Shown: positions 9,698 through 18,998 of the stretch, piece after piece
Numbering within the stretch: position 1 is the first letter of the stretch
Layout: each line of letters starts with the position of its first letter
Origin: Yersinia alsatica
GTDB lineage: Bacteria; Pseudomonadota; Gammaproteobacteria; Enterobacterales; Enterobacteriaceae
NCBI RefSeq assembly: GCF_902170305.1
Contig: NZ_CABHWW010000007.1
Coordinates: forward strand, 124,001 to 188,000
Reading direction: 5' to 3'
DNA: 64,000 bases
Position numbers and translations under genes: made by a program
Notes under the pieces: model-generated
Told to the model about the DNA's origin: nothing
Seen by the model: only the letters and a program-made list of their open reading frames with translations
The model's database searches: none

Positions 9698-10616
9698 TCA
9701 CGGCGAGCCCACGTTGTTGCGCGCGACGTAGCTGGCGTCCGGATGAAAATCCGGCTGCCAGCGCCGCTTTCTCCAGATTAAGCCCTTCCTGCAAACGGAC
9801 TTCAGCCACTGCCACCCGTAATTGCTCGTGAAACTCACGCACACTGATACCGACATGTTCGCGAAATAGTCGGGTCAAATGGCGGCTGCTGACATGTGCT
9901 TTTTGTGCAACCTGTAGCAGCGACCACTCCGCTTGCGGTTCTGCGGACATTACATCTTGGGCGCGATGAACTGCCGGATGAAGGTGATTGCGATAACGTA
10001 GCCAAGGTGAAAGCTGTGGGTCATCACCAGAGCGACGGAAGTAAACCACCATCTCTCGCGCCACCTCTAATGCAGTTTGTGGGCTGCAATAGCGGCTAAT
10101 CAGATGCAAAGACAGGTCAATACCCGCCGTAATTCCAGCACTGGTATACACCCCACGGTCTTCAACAAATATCCGGTTCTCTTTGGTTTGCGCGCGCGGT
10201 GCTTGTTGGCGCAACCGCTCCAAAACGTGGTGATGAGTAGTGCATTGATAACCATCGAGTAATCCGGCTTGGGCCGCCAGCAATGCGCCAGAACAAACAC
10301 AGACTAAGATGGTTTTTTGCTGCGCAATGGCGGCTTTCTGCTGCTGTAACCACTGACGGGCGATGGCTGCTGTTTCGGTCGCAAAGAAGTGGCGCGAATC
10401 ACTCACTCCCGGCACCACCAACAAGCTGCCTTCTGGCAAATTATCAGGCAGTGACTGTAACTGGCCCAACATCATCTCGGTGGAGGACATCACCTCGGGT
10501 AATGGGCTGATATAGGCAAGTTTAAATGACCCCGCCAGCCGTAAAGTTTCCGCCGGGCCAGTTAAATCCAGCGATAACACGCCGGGCAGCAAGAGAAAGT
10601 AGACATTTCGTTGCAT
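9690..10616 (-). CDS. GlxA-type transcriptional regulator (DJ-1/PfpI domain plus AraC HTH)
   Basis: 308 residues. The N-terminal ~180 residues form a DJ-1/PfpI-like domain (VYFLLLPGVLSLDLTGPAETLRLAG, and VCVCSGALLAAQAGLLDG with the nucleophile-elbow cysteine). The C-terminal ~100 residues are an AraC-type double helix-turn-helix (LQVAQKAHVSSRHLTRLFREH, LEKAALAAGFSSGRQLRRAQ). Such proteins usually activate a neighbouring catabolic gene in response to a small nitrogen compound. It starts 2 bp after the isochorismatase-like gene and probably shares its transcript. The exact ligand cannot be read from sequence. Its 3' end overlaps wecH by 8 bp. Confidence 0.87.
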   Translation of the reverse strand: MQRNVYFLLLPGVLSLDLTGPAETLRLAGSFKLAYISPLPEVMSSTEMMLGQLQSLPDNLPEGSLLVVPGVSDSRHFFATETAAIARQWLQQQKAAIAQQKTILVCVCSGALLAAQAGLLDGYQCTTHHHVLERLRQQAPRAQTKENRIFVEDRGVYTSAGITAGIDLSLHLISRYCSPQTALEVAREMVVYFRRSGDDPQLSPWLRYRNHLHPAVHRAQDVMSAEPQAEWSLLQVAQKAHVSSRHLTRLFREHVGISVREFHEQLRVAVAEVRLQEGLNLEKAALAAGFSSGRQLRRAQQRGLAVIN

Positions 10617-10618
10617 AA

Positions 10619-11647
10619 TTAATCCACAGTTACCGTCAGAGTGCGGTTCATATAAGCCGGAATATCCGGAGCATGCTGTAGCAAAGTATCAACAAAAGCA
10701 TCGCGCTCAAAGGCGATTACCTGCAAATCCCACACACAGAAAGATTCATCTCGTGCCGCGCGCCAAACTCCCTGTTCCTGTACCCAGACTTTCACCCGCA
10801 ATTCATTTTCATTATCCCACCACCCGACAATCAAGTAATTCAGTGTCTTACCTTGATGCTCGATCACCAACCCTACCCCGGGGCGATTTACCGTTTCAGC
10901 TTCATTAGGTAACCACTGCCTAACGAGTTGATAAGCCGGGGTGTAATCGGGAGCTGCCCCTTGAGCCTGCGAATAACGAATAACATAGCGTTTCAACTGC
11001 CAACGGCTCAGGTTTTTGATACCGCTGGGCGTGATGGCTCGAGGTAAATAAGGTTGTGGTTGCCAGCTGAGGTTTTTTTCAGCGGCGGTGACGGGCGGTT
11101 GTGAATCCAATGCATCCAGAGCTTGTGCCACAGTTTTGATGGCGGCAAAACGCTCAACCAGCACGGTTTCAGTGCGCAGCTTGAGTTCCGCACTGCTGAG
11201 TAGCACGCCATTGGGTTGGGTCATCGGGAAGGTGAGTGTCGCCTCGGTGACAAATGTTACCTGATAACCCAGATCTGACGCCACGCGAGCGGTGGTTTCG
11301 CAGCATTGCTCCGTGCGCATCCCGGCAATAATCAGGTGATTGATGTGCCGCTCCTTGAGCCATTGATCCAGCCCCGAGTCAGTCAGTGCATTATGCACCC
11401 GCTTTTGCACGGTAACATCCGCTTGATGGGAAACCAGCGACATAGGTTTAACATAGCCAGAAGCCAGTGAAAACGGCCCTTCAGCGGCCACATGGAAGAC
11501 ATCCACCAGAGCCACGCCCCGCTGCTTGCAGCCCGTTATTAGCTGGTTTAATGCCGCAGAAAATGCCGGTAAATCTTGCGGCTGCCAAAAATCTTTATGC
11601 TCGAACGATTGTTGGACATCAATAATCAGTAATGCGCTGTTAGTCAT
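10619..11647 (-). CDS. Isochorismatase-family hydrolase with extra C-terminal domain
   Basis: 342 residues from the ATG at 11647, chosen because GGAGGG lies six bases upstream and the family motif follows at once (ALLIIDVQ). A 13-residue longer frame exists. Residues ~1-180 are a complete cysteine-hydrolase domain with the expected triad: Asp in LLIIDVQQSF, Lys in TVQKRVHNAL and Cys in GMRTEQCCETTARVA. Residues ~195-342 (SGIKNLSRWQLKRYVI, then GWWDNENELRVKVWVQ and CVWDLQVIAFERDAF) form a second domain I cannot assign. Members hydrolyse isochorismate, nicotinamide, N-carbamoyl amides and similar compounds; the substrate here is unknown. The GlxA-type regulator gene follows directly. Confidence 0.85.
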   Translation of the reverse strand: MTNSALLIIDVQQSFEHKDFWQPQDLPAFSAALNQLITGCKQRGVALVDVFHVAAEGPFSLASGYVKPMSLVSHQADVTVQKRVHNALTDSGLDQWLKERHINHLIIAGMRTEQCCETTARVASDLGYQVTFVTEATLTFPMTQPNGVLLSSAELKLRTETVLVERFAAIKTVAQALDALDSQPPVTAAEKNLSWQPQPYLPRAITPSGIKNLSRWQLKRYVIRYSQAQGAAPDYTPAYQLVRQWLPNEAETVNRPGVGLVIEHQGKTLNYLIVGWWDNENELRVKVWVQEQGVWRAARDESFCVWDLQVIAFERDAFVDTLLQHAPDIPAYMNRTLTVTVD

Positions 11648-11759
11648 TTCCGGCCCTCCGTTGTATGGGTAGAGGGCCATCATCACCGCGTTTTACGTTA
11701 AGTGGAATGCCAAATCCGGCCATCATAGGGAACAAAAGAGACCAGATCAGCGTGGTGAT

Positions 11760-13211
11760 TTACATTAAGGGCAATAATTGCTGATAAAGCTGTTTAAAGG
11801 TGCCGCGACGAGCAGCGTAATACTCATGCTGTTGAGCATCAGGATAATGGGTCTGTTCCAGCGGCAGTGCGGGCAGTAAATCTGCCAATGGAATATCCGG
11901 ATTCAGAGCAATTTGTGCCAATCGAGCCGCACCCAGTGCTGGGCCGACATCCCCTCCGGTGCGATACTCCAGTGTTTGGCCGCTGATATCCGCCAACATT
12001 TGCCGCCAATAGGGGCTGCGTGCGCCACCGCCAATCAATGTGACCGATTTAGGCTGCAACCCGCTGGCATGCAGGGCATCCATCCCGTCGGCTAATGCGA
12101 ATCCCACTCCTTCCAGCACCGCACGCGCTAAATCTGCCTGACCATGTTGGTGAGTAAAGCCCCAGAAAGCCCCTTTAGCATTTGGGTTATTGTGAGGCGT
12201 GCGCTCGCCAGAGAGATAGGGCAGGAACCACACCGGCGTGTCTGCTGGTGGCGTATTTTCCACGGTTTTAATGAGTGCGGGAACACTCTCGGCTCCGGTG
12301 AGTTGGCAAGCCCAATCAAGACAGGATGCGGCGCTCAGCATGACGGACATCAGGTGCCAGGTATTCGGTAATGCATGGCAAAAACTGTGAACTGCACTGG
12401 CGGGATTGCTAAGGAAGCCGTCACTGACCGCAAAATAGACACCGGAAGTGCCCAGCGATAACATCGCTTGCCCGGTTTGATACAGACCAACGCCGATGGC
12501 CCCGGCAGCATTATCACCACCGCCTGCCACTACCGGCACTGGTTTTATTCCCCAGCGGCTTGCAATATCAGCGCTGACATGGCCGGTGATTTGGCTGCCT
12601 TCGAACAGGGCTGGCATGTGCTGGCGATTCAAACCACAGGCCGCCAACATTTCATCACTCCAGTCACGTTTGGCGACATCCAGCCACATTGTTCCGGCGG
12701 CATCTGACATATCAGAGGCGAAATCACCACTGATAAGAAAACGAAGATAATCTTTTGGTAACAGCACCTTATCGACCCGACTGAAAATATCTGGTTCATG
12801 TTCTGCCACCCATTTCAGTTTCGGCGCGGTAAAGCCCGGCATCATCAAGTTACCGGTAATCTGACGTGACTGCGGCACTGCTTGTTCCAGCGCCAGACAC
12901 TGGGAGTAACTGCGGCCATCATTCCATAAAATGGCTGGACGTAGCACTTGACGCTGATTGTCCAGTAAGGTCGCGCCGTGCATCTGCCCGGTCAACCCAA
13001 GGGCTTTGACCTGCTGTAAATCATGTTTTGCGGCAAGGGCTTGCATGGCTTGATCAGTTGCCTGCCACCAATCGGCAGGGTTTTGTTCTGACCATAAAGG
13101 ATGTGGACGAGAGACGGATAACGCAGCACCTTGGCTGGCAATCACTTGCCCGTTTTCAGCCAGCAGAATAGCTTTAACGCCGGAGGTGCCCAGATCGATG
13201 CCAATGTACAT
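11760..13211 (-). CDS. xylB: Xylulokinase
   Basis: 483 residues, FGGY kinase family. The first subdomain starts MYIGIDLGTSGVKAILL. The substrate region LTGQMHGATLLD and WNDGRS follow. The catalytic aspartate is in VAGGGDNAAGAIGVG (residue ~233), and the second nucleotide-binding half has TLIGGGARSPYWRQMLADI. It phosphorylates D-xylulose to xylulose 5-phosphate. It follows xylA on the minus strand across a 181-bp gap that contains a dispersed repeat; the pair is transcribed away from xylFGH. Confidence 0.97.
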   Translation of the reverse strand: MYIGIDLGTSGVKAILLAENGQVIASQGAALSVSRPHPLWSEQNPADWWQATDQAMQALAAKHDLQQVKALGLTGQMHGATLLDNQRQVLRPAILWNDGRSYSQCLALEQAVPQSRQITGNLMMPGFTAPKLKWVAEHEPDIFSRVDKVLLPKDYLRFLISGDFASDMSDAAGTMWLDVAKRDWSDEMLAACGLNRQHMPALFEGSQITGHVSADIASRWGIKPVPVVAGGGDNAAGAIGVGLYQTGQAMLSLGTSGVYFAVSDGFLSNPASAVHSFCHALPNTWHLMSVMLSAASCLDWACQLTGAESVPALIKTVENTPPADTPVWFLPYLSGERTPHNNPNAKGAFWGFTHQHGQADLARAVLEGVGFALADGMDALHASGLQPKSVTLIGGGARSPYWRQMLADISGQTLEYRTGGDVGPALGAARLAQIALNPDIPLADLLPALPLEQTHYPDAQQHEYYAARRGTFKQLYQQLLPLM

Positions 13212-13232
13212 ATGTTTTCCTTAATATATAGG

Positions 13233-13348
13233 CTATCTCACTTGCCATTTTGAGCCTGAGCAGTGCTCGGAATCCTCACGTACTACGTGTACGCTCCGGC
13301 TCCTGTGCGCTGTCCAGGCCCAAACTGCCTGCGCCAATTACGCCTATT
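13233..13348. repeat. Dispersed repeat, copy A (xylA-xylB gap)
   Basis: About 115 bp sharing blocks in the same order with the reverse complement of 49322-49435: CTTGCCATTTTGA, GCAGTGCTC, TCACGTACT-CGTGTACGCTCC and GCGCTGTCCA. By eye about 75% identity over the whole length. The core around CACGTACTACGTGTACG is partly palindromic. Two copies in unrelated intergenic gaps indicate a non-coding interspersed element; yersiniae are known to carry several such short families, but I cannot name this one with certainty. It lies inside the presumed xylAB transcript. Confidence 0.7.
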
Positions 13349-13392
13349 AACTATTTGGGAATATCTAAACCTCTATCTATTCGCTGGGTCTA

Positions 13393-14712
13393 TCAGCCGA
13401 AGATATAGCGATTCACCAGATTTTCCAGTTGCTCTTGATGCCCACTCTGGTGCTGCGGGTTCAGGTTATGTTGGCCGGCATAGCGCGCCAAATCTTCCAG
13501 CGACATTTTGCCTTTCAGGATCTGCTGACCCAGTTCAGTATTCCAACCGGCATAGCGTTTGGCGACGCGTTGATCCAATTGACCATCTTCAATCATTTTG
13601 GCCGCAATTTTCAGGGCTAACGCCATGGTGTCCATCGCCCCGATATGGCCATAAAACAGGTCATATTTGTCGGTGCTTTGGCGGCGTACTTTGGCATCAA
13701 AATTCAGGCCACCGGTGGTAAAACCGCCCGCTTTAAGAATCTCAAACATCACCAGCGCATTCTCTTCCACACTGTTCGGGAACTGGTCAGTATCCCAACC
13801 GAGTTGCGGATCTCCGCGGTTTGCATCTACCGAGCCAAAAATGCCTAAAGCAATGGCGCTAGCAATTTCATGATGGAATGAGTGGCCAGCCAGAGTGGCA
13901 TGGTTGGCTTCAATATTCACTTTAATCTCTTTTTCCAGCCCAAACTGCTTGAGGAAGCCATAAACAGTCGCAACATCATAATCATATTGATGCTTAGTCG
14001 GTTCTTGTGGTTTTGGCTCAATAAGTAAGGTGCCCTGGAAACCGGTTTTGTGTTTATGCTCGACGACCATCTGCATAAAGCGGCCAATTTGCTCGCGCTC
14101 TTGGCGTAAATCAGTGTTTAACAGTGTCTCGTAGCCCTCACGTCCGCCCCATAACACATAGTTTTCGCCGCCAAGTTTTTGGGTGGCATTCATGGCAGTG
14201 AAGACTTGAGTCGCCGCCCAGCTAAAGACTTCTGGGTCTGGATTGGTTGCAGCTCCGGCCCCGTAGCGCGGATGAGTGAAGCAGTTGGCAGTACCCCATA
14301 ACAGTTTTACGCCGCTGCTCTCTTGTTTCTCGGCCAATACATCGGTCATTACTGCGAAGTTATTCAGATATTCTTTAAGAGATGCCCCTTCTGGAGAAAC
14401 ATCGATATCGTGGAAGCAGTAATAAGGCACATTCAGTTTGTGGAAGAACTCAAAAGCGACATCAGCTTTACGTTTCGCCAAGGTGATTGCATCACCCGGT
14501 TGTTGCCATGGGCGGTTAAAGGCATTGCTACCGAACATATCGGCACCGGCCCAGCAGAATGTGTGCCAGTAACAAGCGGCGAAGCGCAGATGGTCAGCCA
14601 TCCGCTTACCAAGGATAATTTCATCCGGATTGTAGTGATGAAATGCCAGCGGATTATCGCTCTGGCTGCCTTCGTAACGCACTTGTTCTAATTCATCAAA
14701 ATAAGATTGCAT
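13393..14712 (-). CDS. xylA: Xylose isomerase
   Basis: 439 residues from the ATG at 14712. This start matches E. coli XylA (MQ.YFD.L..VRYEG) and has AAGGAGT seven bases upstream; a 23-residue longer frame is ignored. TIM-barrel motifs: [13 protein letters not shown] with the catalytic His/Asp pair, [36 protein letters not shown] and [20 protein letters not shown] supplying metal ligands. It converts D-xylose to D-xylulose in the cytoplasm. First gene of xylAB, divergent from xylF with a shared 378-bp control region. Confidence 0.97.
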   Translation of the reverse strand: MQSYFDELEQVRYEGSQSDNPLAFHHYNPDEIILGKRMADHLRFAACYWHTFCWAGADMFGSNAFNRPWQQPGDAITLAKRKADVAFEFFHKLNVPYYCFHDIDVSPEGASLKEYLNNFAVMTDVLAEKQESSGVKLLWGTANCFTHPRYGAGAATNPDPEVFSWAATQVFTAMNATQKLGGENYVLWGGREGYETLLNTDLRQEREQIGRFMQMVVEHKHKTGFQGTLLIEPKPQEPTKHQYDYDVATVYGFLKQFGLEKEIKVNIEANHATLAGHSFHHEIASAIALGIFGSVDANRGDPQLGWDTDQFPNSVEENALVMFEILKAGGFTTGGLNFDAKVRRQSTDKYDLFYGHIGAMDTMALALKIAAKMIEDGQLDQRVAKRYAGWNTELGQQILKGKMSLEDLARYAGQHNLNPQHQSGHQEQLENLVNRYIFG

Positions 14713-14824
14713 GCAATACTCCTTGGAAGCTGGCCCGCATCGCCGGGCTGGTGAGCTTTTATCTTCGGAGTTGTTGGCCATTCTCTCAATTACGTTATTT
14801 CACACTTAAATTCAGAGAATTATT

Positions 14825-14846
14825 AATTGTGGCGTAGATCTCATAA
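14825..14846. promoter_or_regulatory. Candidate CRP site in the xylA-xylF control region
   Basis: AATTGTGGCGTAGATCTCATAA matches the 22-bp CRP consensus at about 14 positions, including TGTG and the central TAGATC. It lies ~112 bp upstream of xylA and ~245 bp upstream of xylF in the 14713-15090 gap. Both xyl operons are CRP-dependent in E. coli. XylR sites are expected nearby, but I could not place them with confidence; an imperfect dyad ATGATCGTTATCAT is at 14934-14947. Confidence 0.4.
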
Positions 14847-15090
14847 ATAACCGATTAATTATAGAAACACCTTAATATTCATTGCGCTGATAACATCTCT
14901 GGCTGGAATTATGTATTTTGTAGGAAAGAAAACATGATCGTTATCATAAAATTAACATTAAACCAAAAAACATAATTGGTGGATAAAAATCTGTAATTGC
15001 CGATGGACAAATAAGCGTCAACAATCCCTATTGCAGTTGATGTTTACCGTTTCTCTTACCCTGCTTGCACAATAAGAAAGGTACCGAAAG

Positions 15091-16086
15091 ATGAAATTTA
15101 AGAACATTTTACTCTCCGCTTGCGCCGCACTGGTAATGATTAGCCAGCCCGGATTCAGTAAAGAAATTAAAATCGGTATGGCGATAGACGACCTCCGTCT
15201 TGAACGCTGGCAGAAAGACCGCGATATTTTTGTTAACAAAGCTGAGTCACTCGGTGCTAAAGTATTTGTCCAATCAGCAAATGGCAATGAAGAAACTCAA
15301 ATGTCGCAAATTGAAAATATGATTAATCGCGGCGTTGATGTGTTGGTTATTATTCCCTACAACGGACAAGTATTAAGTAATGTTATTGCTGAAGCAAAAC
15401 GAGAAGGGATAAAAGTTTTAGCTTATGACCGCATGATAAATAATGCTGATATTGATTTTTATATCTCCTTCGATAATGAAAAAGTCGGTGAATTACAAGC
15501 TAAAAGTTTGGTTGAAAGAGTGCCACAGGGTAATTATTTCCTGATGGGTGGCTCCCCGGTCGATAACAACGCCAAATTGTTCCGTCAGGGGCAAATGAAT
15601 GTCCTTAATCCTTTGATAAAAGACGGGAAAATAAAGATTGTGGGCGACCAGTGGGTTGATGCCTGGTTACCGGAAAATGCGTTAAAAATCATGGAGAATG
15701 CGTTAACAGCGAACAATAACAATATTGATGCTGTTGTCGCCTCTAATGATGCCACTGCAGGGGGGGCTATTCAGGCATTGGCAGCACAAGGGTTGGCCGG
15801 CAAAGTGGCTATCTCCGGGCAGGATGCTGATTTGGCAGCAATAAAACGTATTGTTGCTGGCACCCAAACCATGACGGTATATAAGCCAATCAGTAAATTA
15901 GCGAATGATGCTGCAGAAATTGCCGTGACCTTAGGTAAAGGCGAACAACCGCAATCAAACAGCAAATTAAATAATGGTATTAAGGATGTTCCCGCTTATT
16001 TATTAACGCCAATTTCTGTGGATAAAAACAATATCGATAGTACAGTTATTGCTGATGGGTTCCACAAAAAATCAGATATTAATTAA
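15091..16086 (+). CDS. xylF: D-xylose ABC transporter periplasmic binding protein
   Basis: 331 residues. A signal peptide (MKFKNILLSACAALVMISQ, cleavage near FSKE) precedes the mature protein starting KEIKIGMAIDDLRLERWQKD. Peripla_BP_4 fold. AYDRMINNADIDFYISFDN, VASNDATAGGAIQAL and ISGQDADLAAIKRI are very close to E. coli XylF. Captures D-xylose in the periplasm for XylGH. First gene of xylFGH, transcribed divergently from xylA, preceded by AGAAAGGTACCGAAAG. Confidence 0.97.
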   Translation: MKFKNILLSACAALVMISQPGFSKEIKIGMAIDDLRLERWQKDRDIFVNKAESLGAKVFVQSANGNEETQMSQIENMINRGVDVLVIIPYNGQVLSNVIAEAKREGIKVLAYDRMINNADIDFYISFDNEKVGELQAKSLVERVPQGNYFLMGGSPVDNNAKLFRQGQMNVLNPLIKDGKIKIVGDQWVDAWLPENALKIMENALTANNNNIDAVVASNDATAGGAIQALAAQGLAGKVAISGQDADLAAIKRIVAGTQTMTVYKPISKLANDAAEIAVTLGKGEQPQSNSKLNNGIKDVPAYLLTPISVDKNNIDSTVIADGFHKKSDIN

Positions 16087-16135
16087 TTTACTGCCGGGGT
16101 TTTATCTGGCTTATTAAATTAACTGTTATTTCATA

Positions 16136-16197
16136 TATGCCAAAGTGCTTGAGGTTGTGGCTAACACTTTACAGCCTCAAGTACGAAGGTTATATGG
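16136..16197. repeat. Miniature palindromic element between xylF and xylG
   Basis: An imperfect palindrome of ~62 bp. Inner arms CTTGAGGTTGT and ACAGCCTCAAG pair with one G-U, and outer arms near ATATGCC and GGTTATAT also pair loosely. The form (ATA-CC, CTTGAGG, CCTCAAG, GG-TAT) resembles short palindromic repeats scattered in enterobacterial intergenic regions. In the transcript it would fold into a hairpin just before the xylG ribosome-binding site. Confidence 0.5.
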
Positions 16198-16204
16198 GGG
16201 AATT

Positions 16205-17737
16205 ATGCCCTACCTGCTAGAAATGAAAGAAATAACCAAGCAATTCGGCGTTGTTAAAGCTGTCGATAATATCAGCCTGACACTTGAGGCTGGACAAGTA
16301 TTATCTTTGTGCGGGGAAAACGGTTCTGGAAAATCCACACTAATGAAAGTGTTATGTGGTATTTACCCTATAGGCTCCTTTCAAGGGGAAATAATTTTTG
16401 CAGGTGAAACGCTTCAGGCCAAAAATATTCGTGATACAGAGCAAAAAGGCATTGCCATAATTCATCAGGAATTGGCATTAGTGAAGCAAATGTCAGTGTT
16501 AGAAAATATGTTCCTCGGCTCCGAATGGGGGCGTTTCGGCATTATGGACTACGATGCCATGTATTTGCGCTGCCAGCGGATGCTGGCACAGGTAAAACTG
16601 GTGGTAGACCCTCACACGCCGGTGGGTGAGTTGGGGTTAGGGCAGCAGCAATTGGTTGAAATCGCGAAAGCGCTAAACAAACAAGTGCGGCTGTTGGTGC
16701 TGGATGAGCCAACGGCTTCTCTCACTGAGAGCGAAACCGCTATTTTGCTGGATATTATTCGTGACCTACGTAATCACGGTATTGCCTGCATCTATATTTC
16801 GCACAAGCTAAATGAAGTGAAAGCTATATCGGACCATATCTGTGTGATTCGCGATGGTCGCCATATTGGTACGCGCCCGGCGGCAACCATGAGTGAGGAT
16901 GACATCATCGCCATGATGGTGGGGCGCGAACTAAAAGAGCTCTATCCCCACGAAGCTCATCATATTGGTGAAGAAATTCTCCGTGTAGAAAATCTCTGCG
17001 CCTGGCACCCGGTAAATCGCCATATCCGCCGAGTGGATGAGGTCTCTTTCTCCTTGAAACGCGGCGAGATCCTTGGCGTTGCCGGACTGGTGGGTTCTGG
17101 CCGGACAGAAACAGTGCAATGCTTGTTTGGTGTTTACCCAGGCCGCTGGCAGGGGGATATTCTTATTGATGGTCAGGCGGTAACCATCACTAATTGTCAG
17201 CAGGCCATGAAACTGGGCATTGCGATGGTGCCGGAAGATCGCAAAAAAGATGGCATCGTGCCGGTTATGGGGGTGGGAGCCAATATCACACTGGCTGCAT
17301 TAGATGATTTTACCGGTGCTTTTAGCATGCTGGATGACGCTAAAGAGCAATTAACTATCGTGCAGTCCCTCGCCCGCTTAAAAGTGAAAACGTCCTCTTC
17401 GGAACTGGCAATTGCTCGCCTGAGTGGGGGCAATCAGCAAAAAGCGATTCTTGCCAAATGCTTACTGTTGAACCCACGAATTTTGATTCTCGATGAACCG
17501 ACTCGCGGCATCGACATCGGTGCAAAATATGAAATTTATAAGCTTATCAATCAATTGGTCCAGCAGGGGATAGCGGTTATTGTGATTTCCTCTGAATTGC
17601 CGGAGGTATTGGGATTAAGTGATCGTGTGCTGGTCATGCATCAAGGGCGCATTAAAGCTGATCTCATTAACCATAACCTGACTCAAGAAAAGGTCATGGA
17701 AGCCGCACTCAGGAGTGAAACCCATGTCGCAAGCTAA
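16205..17737 (+). CDS. xylG: D-xylose ABC transporter ATP-binding protein
   Basis: 510 residues from the ATG at 16205, which follows GGGGGAATT and gives [15 protein letters not shown] as in E. coli XylG; a 20-residue longer frame runs through the palindromic element and is not used. Two fused ABC domains: Walker [10 protein letters not shown], signature LGLGQQQ and Walker [11 protein letters not shown] in the first; the second has GLVGSGRTE, the signature LSGGNQQKA and Walker [10 protein letters not shown]. Typical of sugar importers of the CUT2 class. Powers uptake through XylH. Overlaps xylH by 14 bp. Confidence 0.97.
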   Translation: MPYLLEMKEITKQFGVVKAVDNISLTLEAGQVLSLCGENGSGKSTLMKVLCGIYPIGSFQGEIIFAGETLQAKNIRDTEQKGIAIIHQELALVKQMSVLENMFLGSEWGRFGIMDYDAMYLRCQRMLAQVKLVVDPHTPVGELGLGQQQLVEIAKALNKQVRLLVLDEPTASLTESETAILLDIIRDLRNHGIACIYISHKLNEVKAISDHICVIRDGRHIGTRPAATMSEDDIIAMMVGRELKELYPHEAHHIGEEILRVENLCAWHPVNRHIRRVDEVSFSLKRGEILGVAGLVGSGRTETVQCLFGVYPGRWQGDILIDGQAVTITNCQQAMKLGIAMVPEDRKKDGIVPVMGVGANITLAALDDFTGAFSMLDDAKEQLTIVQSLARLKVKTSSSELAIARLSGGNQQKAILAKCLLLNPRILILDEPTRGIDIGAKYEIYKLINQLVQQGIAVIVISSELPEVLGLSDRVLVMHQGRIKADLINHNLTQEKVMEAALRSETHVAS

Positions 17738-18908
17738 TCAAACTGAAGCAAACACACCAGAAAATGGCAATAAAAAGCCATTATTTCGGCTAAAATCGCT
17801 TAATTTACAGGTTTTTGTCATGCTGGCGGCCATTGCCGTTATTATGCTTTTTTTCACTTTTACCACCGAAGGGGCGTATCTCAGCGCCAGAAATATCTCG
17901 AATTTACTGCGGCAAACCGCCATTACTGGCATTTTGGCTGTGGGGATGGTTTTCGTCATTATTTCGGCAGAAATTGATTTGTCGGTTGGCTCAATGATGG
18001 GGTTGTTGGGCGGTATCGCGGCAATTTTTGACGTGTGGCTCGGCTGGCCATTGCCGCTCACTATCGTGGTGACATTGGGATTGGGCCTGCTGCTCGGCGC
18101 TTGGAACGGGTGGTGGGTTGCTTATCGCAAAGTGCCCTCGTTTATTGTCACACTTGCTGGGATGCTCGCTTTTCGCGGCATCTTGATTGGTATCACCAAC
18201 GGCACCACGGTGTCACCAACCAGTAGTGCCATGTCACAAATTGGTCAAAGTTATCTGCCGAATGGACTCGGATTTGGTATTGGTGCCATTGGTCTGATGC
18301 TGTTTGTTGCCTGGCAGTGGCGTCGGCGCAGTCACCGCATCCGGTTGGGCCTACCCGTAGCGGCTCCACAGGGGGATGTGACCCGCCAATCTATTACCGC
18401 GGTTATTGTTCTTGGTGCCATCTATTTATTGAATGATTATCGTGGTGTTCCTACTCCGGTATTAATTCTTACGGCATTGATGCTGGCTGGGATATTTATG
18501 GCGACCCGCACCGCATTTGGCCGTCGGATCTATGCCATTGGTGGCAATATTGATGCTGCCCGCTTGTCTGGGGTGAACGTTGAACGCACTAAATTAGCGG
18601 TATTTGCGATTAACGGCCTGATGGTCGCCATGGCAGGCTTGATTCTCAGCTCACGTCTGGGGGCGGGTTCACCTTCTGCGGGAAACATTGCCGAACTGGA
18701 TGCTATTGCCGCCTGTGTTATTGGCGGCACCAGTCTTGCCGGTGGGATAGGCAGCGTTGCCGGGGCAGTCATGGGGGCATTTATCATGGCTTCTCTCGAC
18801 AATGGGATGAGCATGCTAGATGTGCCGACTTTCTGGCAGTACATTGTCAAAGGTGCCATTTTACTGTTGGCTGTGTGGATGGATTCCGCCACAAAACGCC
18901 GGGTGTAA
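17724..18908 (+). CDS. xylH: D-xylose ABC transporter permease
   Basis: 394 residues from the ATG at 17724 (MSQANQ), which aligns with the E. coli start; it lies inside the end of xylG. BPD_transp_2 family with ~10 helices. [58 protein letters not shown] and [22 protein letters not shown] are characteristic. Forms the inner-membrane channel of the XylFGH importer. Followed by a hairpin and then xylR. Confidence 0.97.
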   Translation: MSQANQTEANTPENGNKKPLFRLKSLNLQVFVMLAAIAVIMLFFTFTTEGAYLSARNISNLLRQTAITGILAVGMVFVIISAEIDLSVGSMMGLLGGIAAIFDVWLGWPLPLTIVVTLGLGLLLGAWNGWWVAYRKVPSFIVTLAGMLAFRGILIGITNGTTVSPTSSAMSQIGQSYLPNGLGFGIGAIGLMLFVAWQWRRRSHRIRLGLPVAAPQGDVTRQSITAVIVLGAIYLLNDYRGVPTPVLILTALMLAGIFMATRTAFGRRIYAIGGNIDAARLSGVNVERTKLAVFAINGLMVAMAGLILSSRLGAGSPSAGNIAELDAIAACVIGGTSLAGGIGSVAGAVMGAFIMASLDNGMSMLDVPTFWQYIVKGAILLLAVWMDSATKRRV

Positions 18909-18922
18909 CCCCATCCCACGGC

Positions 18923-18956
18923 AAAGAGATCAATGCGATATTGCATTGATCTCTTT
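18923..18956 (+). terminator. Hairpin between xylH and xylR
   Basis: A perfect 14-bp inverted repeat (AAAGAGATCAATGC, loop of six, GCATTGATCTCTTT) starts 15 bp after the xylH stop. The end CTCTTTACTACTC is a weak U-tract, so it may attenuate rather than stop transcription into xylR, or protect the upstream message. Confidence 0.6.
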
Positions 18957-18998
18957 ACTACTCAATTCCTCTATTCCACTCATTTCAGGAGCTATTCC

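Noticed and set aside
13276-13300. Partly palindromic CACGTACTACGTGTACG as a transcription terminator
   Set aside because: No T-run follows, and the same block occurs inside a larger repeated element at 49322-49435.
13263-13721. 152-codon frame running from the xylA-xylB gap into xylA antisense
   Set aside because: Starts inside the dispersed repeat and overlaps conserved xylA; no protein-like features.
16145-16204. 20-residue N-terminal extension of XylG
   Set aside because: It lies in the palindromic element; the ATG at 16205 has a good Shine-Dalgarno and matches E. coli.
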